This document shows positions 39,241 to 51,466 of a stretch of 64,000 nt of DNA, piece after piece. Each line of letters opens with the position of its first letter. Position 1 is the first letter of the stretch. Source of the DNA: Pontederia crassipes. Taxonomy: Eukaryota; Streptophyta; Magnoliopsida; Commelinales; Pontederiaceae. The translations under genes were made by a program, and so were the position numbers. The stretch covers positions 38,387,853 through 38,451,852 of the forward strand of contig CM060198.1 of assembly GCA_030549335.1 (NCBI GenBank). Reading direction: 5' to 3'. A model generated the notes under the pieces. The model was not told where the DNA came from, did not search any database, and saw only the letters and a list, made by a program, of their open reading frames with translations.

Positions 39241-41899
39241 CTCTTGGGGATTAGACTCTTAGAGTTAGGTTCAAAGATATAAGTTATAGATACTTATGAC
39301 AACCTTTGGGTGTCCTAAGAGGTGATAGAGCTTCAGAACTTTAACTCTATTTCAAACCGAAGTTGAACCGTTACAATCAAAGATAACGCTCTTGGGGATT
39401 AGAGTCTTAGAGTTAGGTTCAAAGCAATAAGTTATAGATACTTATTACAACCTTTGGGTGTCCTAAGAGGTGATAGATCTTTAGAACTTTAACTCTATTT
39501 CAAACCGAAGTTGAACCGTTACAATCAAAGATAACGCTCTAGGGGATTAGAGTCTTAGAGTTAGGTTCAAAGCTATAAGTTATAGATACGTATGACATCC
39601 TTTGGGTGTCCTAAGAGGTGATAGATATTTAGAACTTTAACTCTATTTCAAACCGAAGTTGAACCGTTACAATCAAAGATAACGCTCTTGGGGATTAGAG
39701 TCTTAGAGTTAGGTTTAAAGCAATAAGTTATAGATACTTATTACAACCTTTGGGTGTCCTAAGAGGTGATAGATCTTTAGAACTTTAACTCCATTTCAAA
39801 CCGAAGTTGAACCGTTACAATCAAAGATAACGCTCTTGGGGATTAGAGTCTTAGAGTTAGGTTCAAAGTTATAAGTTATATATACTTATGACAACCTTTG
39901 GGTGTCCTAAGAGGTGATAGATCTTTAGAACTTTAACTCTATTTCAAACCGAAGTTGAACCGTTACAATCAAAGATAACGCTCTTGGGGATTAGAGTCTT
40001 AGAGTTAGGTTCAAAGCTATAAGTTATAGATACTTATTACAACCTTTGGGTGTCCTAAGAGGTGATAGAGCTTCAGAACTTTAACTCTATTTCAAACCGA
40101 AGTTGAACCGTTACAATCAAAGATAACGCTCTTGGGGATTAGAGTCTTAGAGTTAGGTTCAAAGCAATAAGTTATAGATACTTATTACAACCTTTGGGTG
40201 TCCTAAGAGGTGATAGATCTTTAGAACTTTAACTCCATTTCAAACCGAAGTTGAACCGTTACAATCAAAGATAACGCTCTTGGGGATTAGAGTCTTAGAG
40301 TTAGGTTCAAAGCTATAAGTTATAGATACTTATTACAACCTTTGGGTGTCCTAAGAGGTGATAGATCTTTAGAACTTTAACTCTATTTCAAACCGAAGTT
40401 GAACCGTTACAATCAAAGATAACGCTCTTGGGGATTAGAGTGTTAGAGTTAGGTTCAAAGCAATAACTTATACTTATTACAACCTTTGGGTGTCCTAAGA
40501 GGTGATAGAGCTTCAGAACTTTAACTCTATTTCAAACCGAAGTTGAACCGTTACAATCAAAGATAACGCTCTTGGGGATTATTGTCTTAGAGTTAGGTTC
40601 AAAGCTATAAGTTATAGATATTTATTACAACCTTTGGGTGTCCTAAGAGGTGATAGATCTTTAGAACTTTAACTCTATTTCAAACCGAAGTTGAACAGTT
40701 ACAATCAAAGATAACGCTCTTGGGGATTAGAGTCTTAGAGTTAGGTTCAAAGCAATAAGTTATAGATACTTATTACAACCTTTGGGTGTCCTAAGAGGTG
40801 ATAGATCTTCAGAACTTTAACTCTATTTTAAGCCGAAGTTGAACCGTTACAATCAAAGATAACGCTCTTGGGGATTAGAGTCTTAGAGTTAGGTTCAAAG
40901 CTATAAGTTATAGATACTTATTACAACCTTTGAGTGTCCTATGAGGTGATAGATCTTTAGAACTTTAACTCTATTTCAAACCGAAGTTGAACCGTTACAA
41001 TCAAAGATAACGCTCTTGGTGATTAGAGTCTTAGAGTTAGGTTCAAAGTTATAAGTTATAGATACTTATTACAACCTTTGGGTGTCCTAAGAGGTGATAG
41101 AGCTTCAGAATTTTAACTCTATTTCAAACCGAAGTTGAACCGTTACAATAAAAGATAACGCTCTTGGGGATTAGAGTCTTAGAGTTAGGTTCAAAGCAAT
41201 AAGTTATAGATACTTATTACAACCTTTGGGTGTCCTAAGAGGTGATAGATCTTTAGAACTTTAACTCTATTTCAAACCGAAGTTGAACCGTTACAATCAA
41301 ATATAACGCTCTTAGGGATTAGAGTCTTAGAGTTAGGTTCAAAGCTATAAGTTATAGATACTTATTACAACCTTTGGGTGTCCTAAGAGGTGATAGAGCT
41401 TCAGAACTTTAACTCTATTTCAAACCGAAGTTGAACCGTTACAATCGAAGATAACGCTCTTGGGGATTAGATTCTTAGAGTTAGGTTCAAAGCAATAAGT
41501 TATAGATACTTATTACAACCTTTGGGTGTCCTAAGAGGTGATAGAGCTTCAGAACTTTAACTCTATTTCAAACCGAAGTTGAACCGTTACAATCAAAGAT
41601 AACGCTCTTGGGGATTAGAGTCTTTGAGTTAGGTTAAAAGCTATAAGTTATAGATACTTATTACAACCTTTGGGTGTCCTAAGAGGTGATAGATCTTTAG
41701 AACTTTAACTCTATTGCAATTCGAAGTTGAACCGTTACAATCAATGATAATGCTCTTGGGGATTAGAGACTTAAGTTAGGTTCAAAGCTATAAGTTATAG
41801 ATACTTATTACAACCTTTGGGTGTCCTAAGAGGTGATAGATCTTTAGAACTTTAACTCCATTTGAAACCGAAGTTGAACCGTTACAATCAAAGATAACG
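39241..41899. repeat. 18-mer HOR unit 1 (2,659 bp)
   Basis: First of four tandem copies. Markers in order: GACTCTTAG, CTCTAGGGG with ACGTATGACATCC (39,541), GATATTTAG, GTTATAAGTTATATATAC, the 144-bp monomer (40,461), GATTATTG, TTTTAAGCCG, CCTATGAGG, CTTGGTGATT, CTCTTAGGG, GATTAGATTC, GTCTTTGAG, GCAATTCG and GAGACTTAAG. Length is 18x148-4-1. It is the most divergent of the four, for example GTCTTAGAG where units 2-4 have GTCTTATTG, and TTTGAGTGTCC near 40,930. Confidence 0.9.
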
Positions 41900-44558
41900 C
41901 TATTGGGGATTAGACTCTTAGAGTTAGGTTCAAAGATATAAGTTATAGATACTTATGACAACCTTTGGGTGTCCTAAGAGGTGATAGAGCTTCAGAACTT
42001 TAACTCTATTTCAAACCGAAGTTGAACCGTTACAATCAAAGATAACGCTCTTGGGGATTAGAGTCTTAGAGTTAGGTTCAAAGCAATAAGTTATAGATAC
42101 TTATTACAACCTTTGGGTGTCCTAAGAGGTGATAGATCTTTAGAACTTTAACTCTATTTCAAACCGAAGTTGAACCGTTACAATCAAAGATAACGCTCTA
42201 GGGGATTAGAGTCTTAGAGTTAGGTTCAAAGCTATAAGTTATAGATACGTATGACATCCTTTGGGTGTCCTAAGAGGTGATAGATATTTAGAACTTTAAC
42301 TCTATTTCAAACCGAAGTTGAACCGTTACAATCAAAGATAACGCTCTTGGGGATTAGAGTCTTAGAGTTAGGTTTAAAGCAATAAGTTATAGATACTTAT
42401 TACAACCTTTGGGTGTCCTAAGAGGTGATAGATCTTTAGAACTTTAACTCCATTTCAAACCGAAGTTGAACCGTTACAATCAAAGATAACGCTCTTGGGG
42501 ATTAGAGTCTTAGAGTTAGGTTCAAAGTTATAAGTTATATATACTTATGACAACCTTTGGGTGTCCTAAGAGGTGATAGATCTTTAGAACTTTAACTCTA
42601 TTTCAAACCGAAGTTGAACCGTTACAATCAAAGATAACGCTCTTGGGGATTAGAGTCTTAGAGTTAGGTTCAAAGCTATAAGTTATAGATACTTATTACA
42701 ACCTTTGGGTGTCCTAAGAGGTGATAGAGCTTCAGAACTTTAACTCTATTTCAAACCGAAGTTGAACCGTTACAATCAAAGATAACGCTCTTGGGGATTA
42801 GAGTCTTAGAGTTAGGTTCAAAGCAATAAGTTATAGATACTTATTACAACCTTTGGGTGTCCTAAGAGGTGATAGATCTTTAGAACTTTAACTCCATTTC
42901 AAACCGAAGTTGAACCGTTACAATCAAAGATAATGCTCTTGGGGATTAGAGTCTTAGAGTTAGGTTCAAAGTTATAAGTTATAGATACTTATTACAACCT
43001 TTGGGTGTCCTAAGAGGTGATAGATCTTTAGAACTTTAACTCTATTTCAAACCGAAGTTGAACCGTTACAATCAAAGATAACGCTCTTGGGGATTAGAGT
43101 GTTAGAGTTAGGTTCAAAGCAATAACTTATACTTATTACAACCTTTGGGTGTCCTAAGAGGTGATAGAGCTTCAGAACTTTAACTCTATTTCAAACCGAA
43201 GTTGAACCGTTACAATCAAAGATAACGCTCTTGGGGATTATTGTCTTATTGTTAGGTTCAAAGCTATAAGTTATAGATATTTATTACAACCTTTGGGTGT
43301 CCTAAGAGGTGATAGATCTTTAGAACTTTAACTCTATTTCAAACCGAAGTTGAACAGTTACAATCAAAGATAACGCTCTTGGGGATTAGAGTCTTAGAGT
43401 TAGGTTCAAAGCAATAAGTTATAGATACTTATTACAACCTTTGGGTGTCCTAAGAGGTGATAGATCTTCAGAACTTTAACTCTATTTTAAACCGAAGTTG
43501 AACCGTTACAATCAAAGATAACGCTCTTGGGGATTAGAGTCTTAGAGTTAGGTTCAAAGCTATAAGTTATAGATACTTATTACAACCTTTGGGTGTCCTA
43601 TGAGGTGATAGATCTTTAGAACTTTAACTCTATTTCAAACCGAAGTTGAACCGTTACAATCAAAGATAACGCTCTTGGTGATTAGAGTCTTAGAGTTAGG
43701 TTCAAAGTTATAAGTTATAGATACTTATTACAACCTTTGGGTGTCCTAAGAGGTGATAGAGCTTCAGAATTTTAACTCTATTTCAAACCGAATTTGAACC
43801 GTTACAATAAAAGATAACGCTCTTGGGGATTAGAGTCTTAGAGTTAGGTTCAAAGCAATAAGTTATAGATACTTATTACAACCTTTGGGTGTCCTAAGAG
43901 GTGATAGATCTTTAGAACTTTAACTCTATTTCAAACCGAAGTTGAAACGTTACAATCAAATATAACGCTCTTAGGGATTAGAGTCTTAGAGTTAGGTTCA
44001 AAGCTATAAGTTATAGATACTTATTACAACCTTTGGGTGTCCTAAGAGGTGATAGAGCTTCAGAACTTTAACTCTATTTCAAACCGAAGTTGAACCGTTA
44101 CAATCGAAGATAACGCTCTTGGGGATTAGATTCTTAGAGTTAGGTTCAAAGCAATAAGTTATAGATACTTATTACAACCTTTGGGTGTCCTAAGAGGTGA
44201 TAGAGCTTCAGAACTTTAACTCTATTTCAAACCGAAGTTGAACCGTTACAATCAAAGATAACGCTCTTGGGGATTAGAGTCTTTGAGTTAGGTTAAAAGC
44301 TATAAGTTATAGATACTTATTACAACCTTTGGGTGTCCTAAGAGGTGATAGATCTTTAGAACTTTAACTCTATTGCAATTCGAAGTTGAACCGTTACAAT
44401 CAATGATAATGCTCTTGGGGATTAGAGACTTAAGTTAGGTTCAAAGCTATAAGTTATAGATACTTATTACAACCTTTGGGTGTCCTAAGAGGTGATAGAT
44501 CTTTAGAACTTTAACTCCATTTGAAACCGAAGTTGAACCGTTACAATCAAAGATAACG
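41900..44558. repeat. 18-mer HOR unit 2 (2,659 bp)
   Basis: Same marker order as unit 1 at exactly +2,659. It shares GTCTTATTG and AATGCTC...GTTATAAG with units 3 and 4. It has CGAATTTGAACC (T at 43,793) with AATAAAAG (A at 43,809), and GAAACGTT near 43,945. Confidence 0.9.
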
Positions 44559-47217
44559 CTATTGGGGATTAGACTCTTAGAGTTAGGTTCAAAGATATAA
44601 GTTATAGATACTTATGACAACCTTTGGGTGTCCTAAGAGGTGATAGAGCTTCAGAACTTTAACTCTATTTCAAACCGAAGTTGAACCGTTACAATCAAAG
44701 ATAACGCTCTTGGGGATTAGAGTCTTAGAGTTAGGTTCAAAGCAATAAGTTATAGATACTTATTACAACCTTTGGGTGTCCTAAGAGGTGATAGATCTTT
44801 AGAACTTTAACTCTATTTCAAACCGAAGTTGAACCGTTACAATCAAAGATAACGCTCTAGGGGATTAGAGTCTTAGAGTTAGGTTCAAAGCTATAAGTTA
44901 TAGATACGTATGACATCCTTTGGGTGTCCTAAGAGGTGATAGATATTTAGAACTTTAACTCTATTTCAAACCGAAGTTGAACCGTTACAATCAAAGATAA
45001 CGCTCTTGGGGATTAGAGTCTTAGAGTTAGGTTTAAAGCAATAAGTTATAGATACTTATTACAACCTTTGGGTGTCCTAAGAGGTGATAGATCTTTAGAA
45101 CTTTAACTCCATTTCAAACCGAAGTTGAACCGTTACAATCAAAGATAACGCTCTTGGGGATTAGAGTCTTAGAGTTAGGTTCAAAGTTATAAGTTATATA
45201 TACTTATGACAACCTTTGGGTGTCCTAAGAGGTGATAGATCTTTAGAACTTTAACTCTATTTCAAACCGAAGTTGAACCGTTACAATCAAAGATAACGCT
45301 CTTGGGGATTAGAGTCTTAGAGTTAGGTTCAAAGCTATAAGTTATAGATACTTATTACAACCTTTGGGTGTCCTAAGAGGTGATAGAGCTTCAGAACTTT
45401 AACTCTATTTCAAACCGAAGTTGAACCGTTACAATCAAAGATAACGCTCTTGGGGATTAGAGTCTTAGAGTTAGGTTCAAAGCAATAAGTTATAGATACT
45501 TATTACAACCTTTGGGTGTCCTAAGAGGTGATAGATCTTTAGAACTTTAACTCCATTTCAAACCGAAGTTGAACCGTTACAATCAAAGATAATGCTCTTG
45601 GGGATTAGAGTCTTAGAGTTAGGTTCAAAGTTATAAGTTATAGATACTTATTACAACCTTTGGGTGTCCTAAGAGGTGATAGATCTTTAGAACTTTAACT
45701 CTATTTCAAACCGAAGTTGAACCGTTACAATCAAAGATAACGCTCTTGGGGATTAGAGTGTTAGAGTTAGGTTCAAAGCAATAACTTATACTTATTACAA
45801 CCTTTGGGTGTCCTAAGAGGTGATAGAGCTTCAGAACTTTAACTCTATTTCAAACCGAAGTTGAACCGTTACAATCAAAGATAACGCTCTTGGGGATTAT
45901 TGTCTTATTGTTAGGTTCAAAGCTATAAGTTATAGATATTTATTACAACCTTTGGGTGTCCTAAGAGGTGATAGATCTTTAGAACTTTAACTCTATTTCA
46001 AACCGAAGTTGAACAGTTACAATCAAAGATAACGCTCTTGGGGATTAGAGTCTTAGAGTTAGGTTCAAAGCAATAAGTTATAGATACTTATTACAACCTT
46101 TGGGTGTCCTAAGAGGTGATAGATCTTCAGAACTTTAACTCTATTTTAAACCGAAGTTGAACCGTTACAATCAAAGATAACGCTCTTGGGGATTAGAGTC
46201 TTAGAGTTAGGTTCAAAGCTATAAGTTATAGATACTTATTACAACCTTTGGGTGTCCTATGAGGTGATAGATCTTTAGAACTTTAACTCTATTTCAAACC
46301 GAAGTTGAACCGTTACAATCAAAGATAACGCTCTTGGTGATTAGAGTCTTAGAGTTAGGTTCAAAGTTATAAGTTATAGATACTTATTACAACCTTTGGG
46401 TGTCCTAAGAGGTGATAGAGCTTCAGAATTTTAACTCTATTTCAAACCGAATTTGAACCGTTACAATCAAAGATAACGCTCTTGGGGATTAGAGTCTTAG
46501 AGTTAGGTTCAAAGCAATAAGTTATAGATACTTATTACAACCTTTGGGTGTCCTAAGAGGTGATAGATCTTTAGAACTTTAACTCTATTTCAAACCGAAG
46601 TTGAAACGTTACAATCAAATATAACGCTCTTAGGGATTAGAGTCTTAGAGTTAGGTTCAAAGCTATAAGTTATAGATACTTATTACAACCTTTGGGTGTC
46701 CTAAGAGGTGATAGAGCTTCAGAACTTTAACTCTATTTCAAACCGAAGTTGAACCGTTACAATCGAAGATAACGCTCTTGGGGATTAGATTCTTAGAGTT
46801 AGGTTCAAAGCAATAAGTTATAGATACTTATTACAACCTTTGGGTGTCCTAAGAGGTGATAGAGCTTCAGAACTTTAACTCTATTTCAAACCGAAGTTGA
46901 ACCGTTACAATCAAAGATAACGCTCTTGGGGATTAGAGTCTTTGAGTTAGGTTAAAAGCTATAAGTTATAGATACTTATTACAACCTTTGGGTGTCCTAA
47001 GAGGTGATAGATCTTTAGAACTTTAACTCTATTGCAATTCGAAGTTGAACCGTTACAATCAATGATAATGCTCTTGGGGATTAGAGACTTAAGTTAGGTT
47101 CAAAGCTATAAGTTATAGATACTTATTACAACCTTTGGGTGTCCTAAGAGGTGATAGATCTTTAGAACTTTAACTCCATTTGAAACCGAAGTTGAACCGT
47201 TACAATCAAAGATAACG
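44559..47217. repeat. 18-mer HOR unit 3 (2,659 bp)
   Basis: Same marker order at +2,659. It is almost identical to unit 2: the difference I found is AATCAAAG (C at 46,468) in place of AATAAAAG. It keeps T at 46,452 and GAAACGTT near 46,604. Its last 330 bp (from 46,888) open copy A of the 31-mer duplication. Confidence 0.9.
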
Positions 47218-49876
47218 CTATTGGGGATTAGACTCTTAGAGTTAGGTTCAAAGATATAAGTTATAGATACTTATGACAACCTTTGGGTGTCCTAAGAGGT
47301 GATAGAGCTTCAGAACTTTAACTCTATTTCAAACCGAAGTTGAACCGTTACAATCAAAGATAACGCTCTTGGGGATTAGAGTCTTAGAGTTAGGTTCAAA
47401 GCAATAAGTTATAGATACTTATTACAACCTTTGGGTGTCCTAAGAGGTGATAGATCTTTAGAACTTTAACTCTATTTCAAACCGAAGTTGAACCGTTACA
47501 ATCAAAGATAACGCTCTAGGGGATTAGAGTCTTAGAGTTAGGTTCAAAGCTATAAGTTATAGATACGTATGACATCCTTTGGGTGTCCTAAGAGGTGATA
47601 GATATTTAGAACTTTAACTCTATTTCAAACCGAAGTTGAACCGTTACAATCAAAGATAACGCTCTTGGGGATTAGAGTCTTAGAGTTAGGTTTAAAGCAA
47701 TAAGTTATAGATACTTATTACAACCTTTGGGTGTCCTAAGAGGTGATAGATCTTTAGATCTTTAACTCCATTTCAAACCGAAGTTGAACCGTTACAATCA
47801 AAGATAACGCTCTTGGGGATTAGAGTCTTAGAGTTAGGTTCAAAGTTATAAGTTATATATACTTATGACAACCTTTGGGTGTCCTAAGAGGTGATAGATC
47901 TTTAGAACTTTAACTCTATTTCAAACCGAAGTTGAACCGTTACAATCAAAGATAACGCTCTTGGGGATTAGAGTCTTAGAGTTAGGTTCAAAGCTATAAG
48001 TTATAGATACTTATTACAACCTTTGGGTGTCCTAAGAGGTGATAGAGCTTCAGAACTTTAACTCTATTTCAAACCGAAGTTGAACCGTTACAATCAAAGA
48101 TAACGCTCTTGGGGATTAGAGTCTTAGAGTTAGGTTCAAAGCAATAAGTTATAGATACTTATTACAACCTTTGGGTGTCCTAAGAGGTGATAGATCTTTA
48201 GAACTTTAACTCCATTTCAAACCGAAGTTGAACCGTTACAATCAAAGATAATGCTCTTGGGGATTAGAGTCTTAGAGTTAGGTTCAAAGTTATAAGTTAT
48301 AGATACTTATTACAACCTTTGGGTGTCCTAAGAGGTGATAGATCTTTAGAACTTTAACTCTATTTCAAACCGAAGTTGAACCGTTACAATCAAAGATAAC
48401 GCTCTTGGGGATTAGAGTGTTAGAGTTAGGTTCAAAGCAATAACTTATACTTATTACAACCTTTGGGTGTCCTAAGAGGTGATAGAGCTTCAGAACTTTA
48501 ACTCTATTTCAAACCGAAGTTGAACCGTTACAATCAAAGATAACGCTCTTGGGGATTATTGTCTTATTGTTAGGTTCAAAGCTATAAGTTATAGATATTT
48601 ATTACAACCTTTGGGTGTCCTAAGAGGTGATAGATCTTTAGAACTTTAACTCTATTTCAAACCGAAGTTGAACAGTTACAATCAAAGATAACGCTCTTGG
48701 GGATTAGAGTCTTAGAGTTAGGTTCAAAGCAATAAGTTATAGATACTTATTACAACCTTTGGGTGTCCTAAGAGGTGATAGATCTTCAGAACTTTAACTC
48801 TATTTTAAACCGAAGTTGAACCGTTACAATCAAAGATAACGCTCTTGGGGATTAGAGTCTTAGAGTTAGGTTCAAAGCTATAAGTTATAGATACTTATTA
48901 CAACCTTTGGGTGTCCTATGAGGTGATAGATCTTTAGAACTTTAACTCTATTTCAAACCGAAGTTGAACCGTTACAATCAAAGATAACGCTCTTGGTGAT
49001 TAGAGTCTTAGAGTTAGGTTCAAAGTTATAAGTTATAGATACTTATTACAACCTTTGGGTGTCCTAAGAGGTGATAGAGCTTCAGAATTTTAACTCTATT
49101 TCAAACCGAAGTTGAACCGTTACAATCAAAGATAACGCTCTTGGGGATTAGAGTCTTAGAGTTAGGTTCAAAGCAATAAGTTATAGATACTTATTACAAC
49201 CTTTGGGTGTCCTAAGAGGTGATAGATCTTTAGAACTTTAACTCTATTTCAAACCGAAGTTGAACCGTTACAATCAAATATAACGCTCTTAGGGATTAGA
49301 GTCTTAGAGTTAGGTTCAAAGCTATAAGTTATAGATACTTATTACAACCTTTGGGTGTCCTAAGAGGTGATAGAGCTTCAGAACTTTAACTCTATTTCAA
49401 ACCGAAGTTGAACCGTTACAATCGAAGATAACGCTCTTGGGGATTAGATTCTTAGAGTTAGGTTCAAAGCAATAAGTTATAGATACTTATTACAACCTTT
49501 GGGTGTCCTAAGAGGTGATAGAGCTTCAGAACTTTAACTCTATTTCAAACCGAAGTTGAACCGTTACAATCAAAGATAACGCTCTTGGGGATTAGAGTCT
49601 TTGAGTTAGGTTAAAAGCTATAAGTTATAGATACTTATTACAACCTTTGGGTGTCCTAAGAGGTGATAGATCTTTAGAACTTTAACTCTATGGCAATTCG
49701 AAGTTGAACCGTTACAATCAATGATAATGCTCTTGGGGATTAGAGACTTAAGTTAGGTTCAAAGCTATAAGTTATAGATACTTATTACAACCTTTGGGTG
49801 TCCTAAGAGGTGATAGATCTTTAGAACTTTAACACCATTTCAAACCGAAGTTGAACCGTTACAATCAAAGATAACG
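47218..49876. repeat. 18-mer HOR unit 4 (2,659 bp)
   Basis: Same order at +2,659. Private marks are TTTAGATCTTTAACTCC (47,752), CTATGGCAATTCG (49,688) and AACACCATTTC (about 49,831). It has G at 49,111 and C at 49,127, the consensus state at both sites that vary in units 1-3. Confidence 0.9.
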
Positions 49877-51466
49877 CTATTGGGGATTAGAGTCTTAGAG
49901 TTAGGTTCAAAGCTATAAGTTATAGATACTTATGACAACCTTTGGGTGTCCTAAGAGGTGATAGATCTTTAGAACTTTAACTCTATTTCAAACCGAAGTT
50001 GAACCGTTACAATCAAAGATAACGCTCCTCGGGATTAGAGTCTTAGAGTTAGGTTCAAAGCTATAAGTTATGGATACTTATTACAACCTTTGGGTGTCCT
50101 AAGAGGTGATAGATCTTCAGAACTTTAACTCTATTTTAAACCGAAGTTGAACCGTTACAATCAAAGATAACGCACTTGGGGATTAGAGTCTTAGAGTTAG
50201 GTTCAAAGCTATAAGTTATAGATACTTTTGACATCCTTTGGGTGTCCTAAGAGGTGATAGATATTTAGAACTTTAACTCTATTTCAAACCGAAGTTGAAC
50301 CGTTACAATCAAAGATAACGCTCTTGGGGATTAGAGTCTTAGAGTTAGGTTTAAAGCAATAAGTTATAGATACTTATTACAACCTTTGGGTGTCCTAAGA
50401 GGTGATAGATCTTTAGAACTTTAACTCCATTTCAAACCGAAGTTGAACCGTTACAATCAAAGATAACGCTCTTGGGGATTAGAGTCTTAGAGTTAGGTTC
50501 AAAGTTATAAGTTATATATACTTATGACAACCTTTGGGTGTCCTAAGAGGTGATAGATCTTTAGAACTTTAACTCTGTTTCAAACCGAAGTTGAACCGTT
50601 ATAATCAAAGATAACGCTCTTGGGGATTAGAGTCTTAGAGTTGGGTTCAAAGCTATAAGTTATAGATACTTATTACAACCTTTGGGTGCCCTAAGAGGTG
50701 ATAGATCTTTAGAATTTTAACTCTATTTCAATCCGAAGTTGAACAGTTACAATCAAAGATAACGCTCTTGGGGATTAGAGTCTTAGAGTTAGGTTCAAAG
50801 CAATAAGTTATAGATACTTATTACAACCTTTGGGTGTCCTAAGAGGTGATAGATCTTTAGAACTTTAACTCCATTTCAAACCGAAGTTGAACCGTTACAA
50901 TCAAAGATAATGCTCTTGGGGATTAGAGTCTTAGAGTTAGGTTCAAAGTTATAAGTTATAGATACTTATTACAACCTTTGGGTGTCCTAAGAGGTGATAG
51001 ATCTTTAGAACTTTAACTCTATTTCAAAACCGAAGTTGAACCGTTACAATCAAAGATAACGCTCTTGGGGATTAGAGTCTTAGAGTTAGGTTCAAAGCAA
51101 TAACTTATACTTATTACAACCTTTGGGTGTCCTAAGAGGTGATAGAGCTTCAGAACTTTAACTCTATTTGAAACCGAAGTTGAACCGTTACAATCAAAGA
51201 TAACGCTCTTGGGGATTAGAGTCTTAGAGTTAGGTTCAAAGATATAAGTTATAGATACTTATTACAACCTTTGGGTGTCCTAAGAGGTGATAGAGCTTCA
51301 GAACTTTAACTCTATTTCAAACCGAAGTTGAACCGTTACAATCAAAGATAACGCTCTTGGGGATTATTGTCTTAGAGTTAGGTTCAAAGCAATAAGTTAT
51401 AGATACTTATTACAACCTTTGGGTGTCCTAAGAGGTGATAGATCTTCAGAACTTTAACTCTATTTT
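49877..51466. repeat. Degraded 18-mer HOR unit 5, broken off in register
   Basis: Continues the 2,659-bp register (GGTTTAAAGC at 47,689 and 50,348; the 144-bp monomer at 48,438 and 51,098, one base late because of the 149-bp monomer). It carries many private changes: ACTTTTGACATCC, CTCTGTTTC, GTTATAATC, GGGTGCCC and CAATCCG. Near 51,467-51,521 it jumps forward 739 bp in HOR phase (5x148-1), which is the 31-mer junction. Confidence 0.75.
50916..51064. repeat. 149-bp monomer with one inserted A
   Basis: TTTCAAAACCG replaces TTTCAAACCG. The only other copy I found is 4,579 bp downstream (monomer beginning at 55,495), which supports the 31-mer duplication. Confidence 0.85.

Larger units (their letters stand above)
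46888..51466. repeat. 31-mer duplication, copy A (4,579 bp)
   Basis: Repeated immediately downstream at +4,579 (31x148-9). It spans the end of 18-mer unit 3, all of unit 4 and degraded unit 5. Private variants of units 4 and 5 all recur: TTTAGATCTTTAACTCC (47,752/52,331), CTATGGCAATTCG (49,688/54,267) and GGGTGCCC (about 50,684/55,263). I noticed no difference between A and B. Confidence 0.9.
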
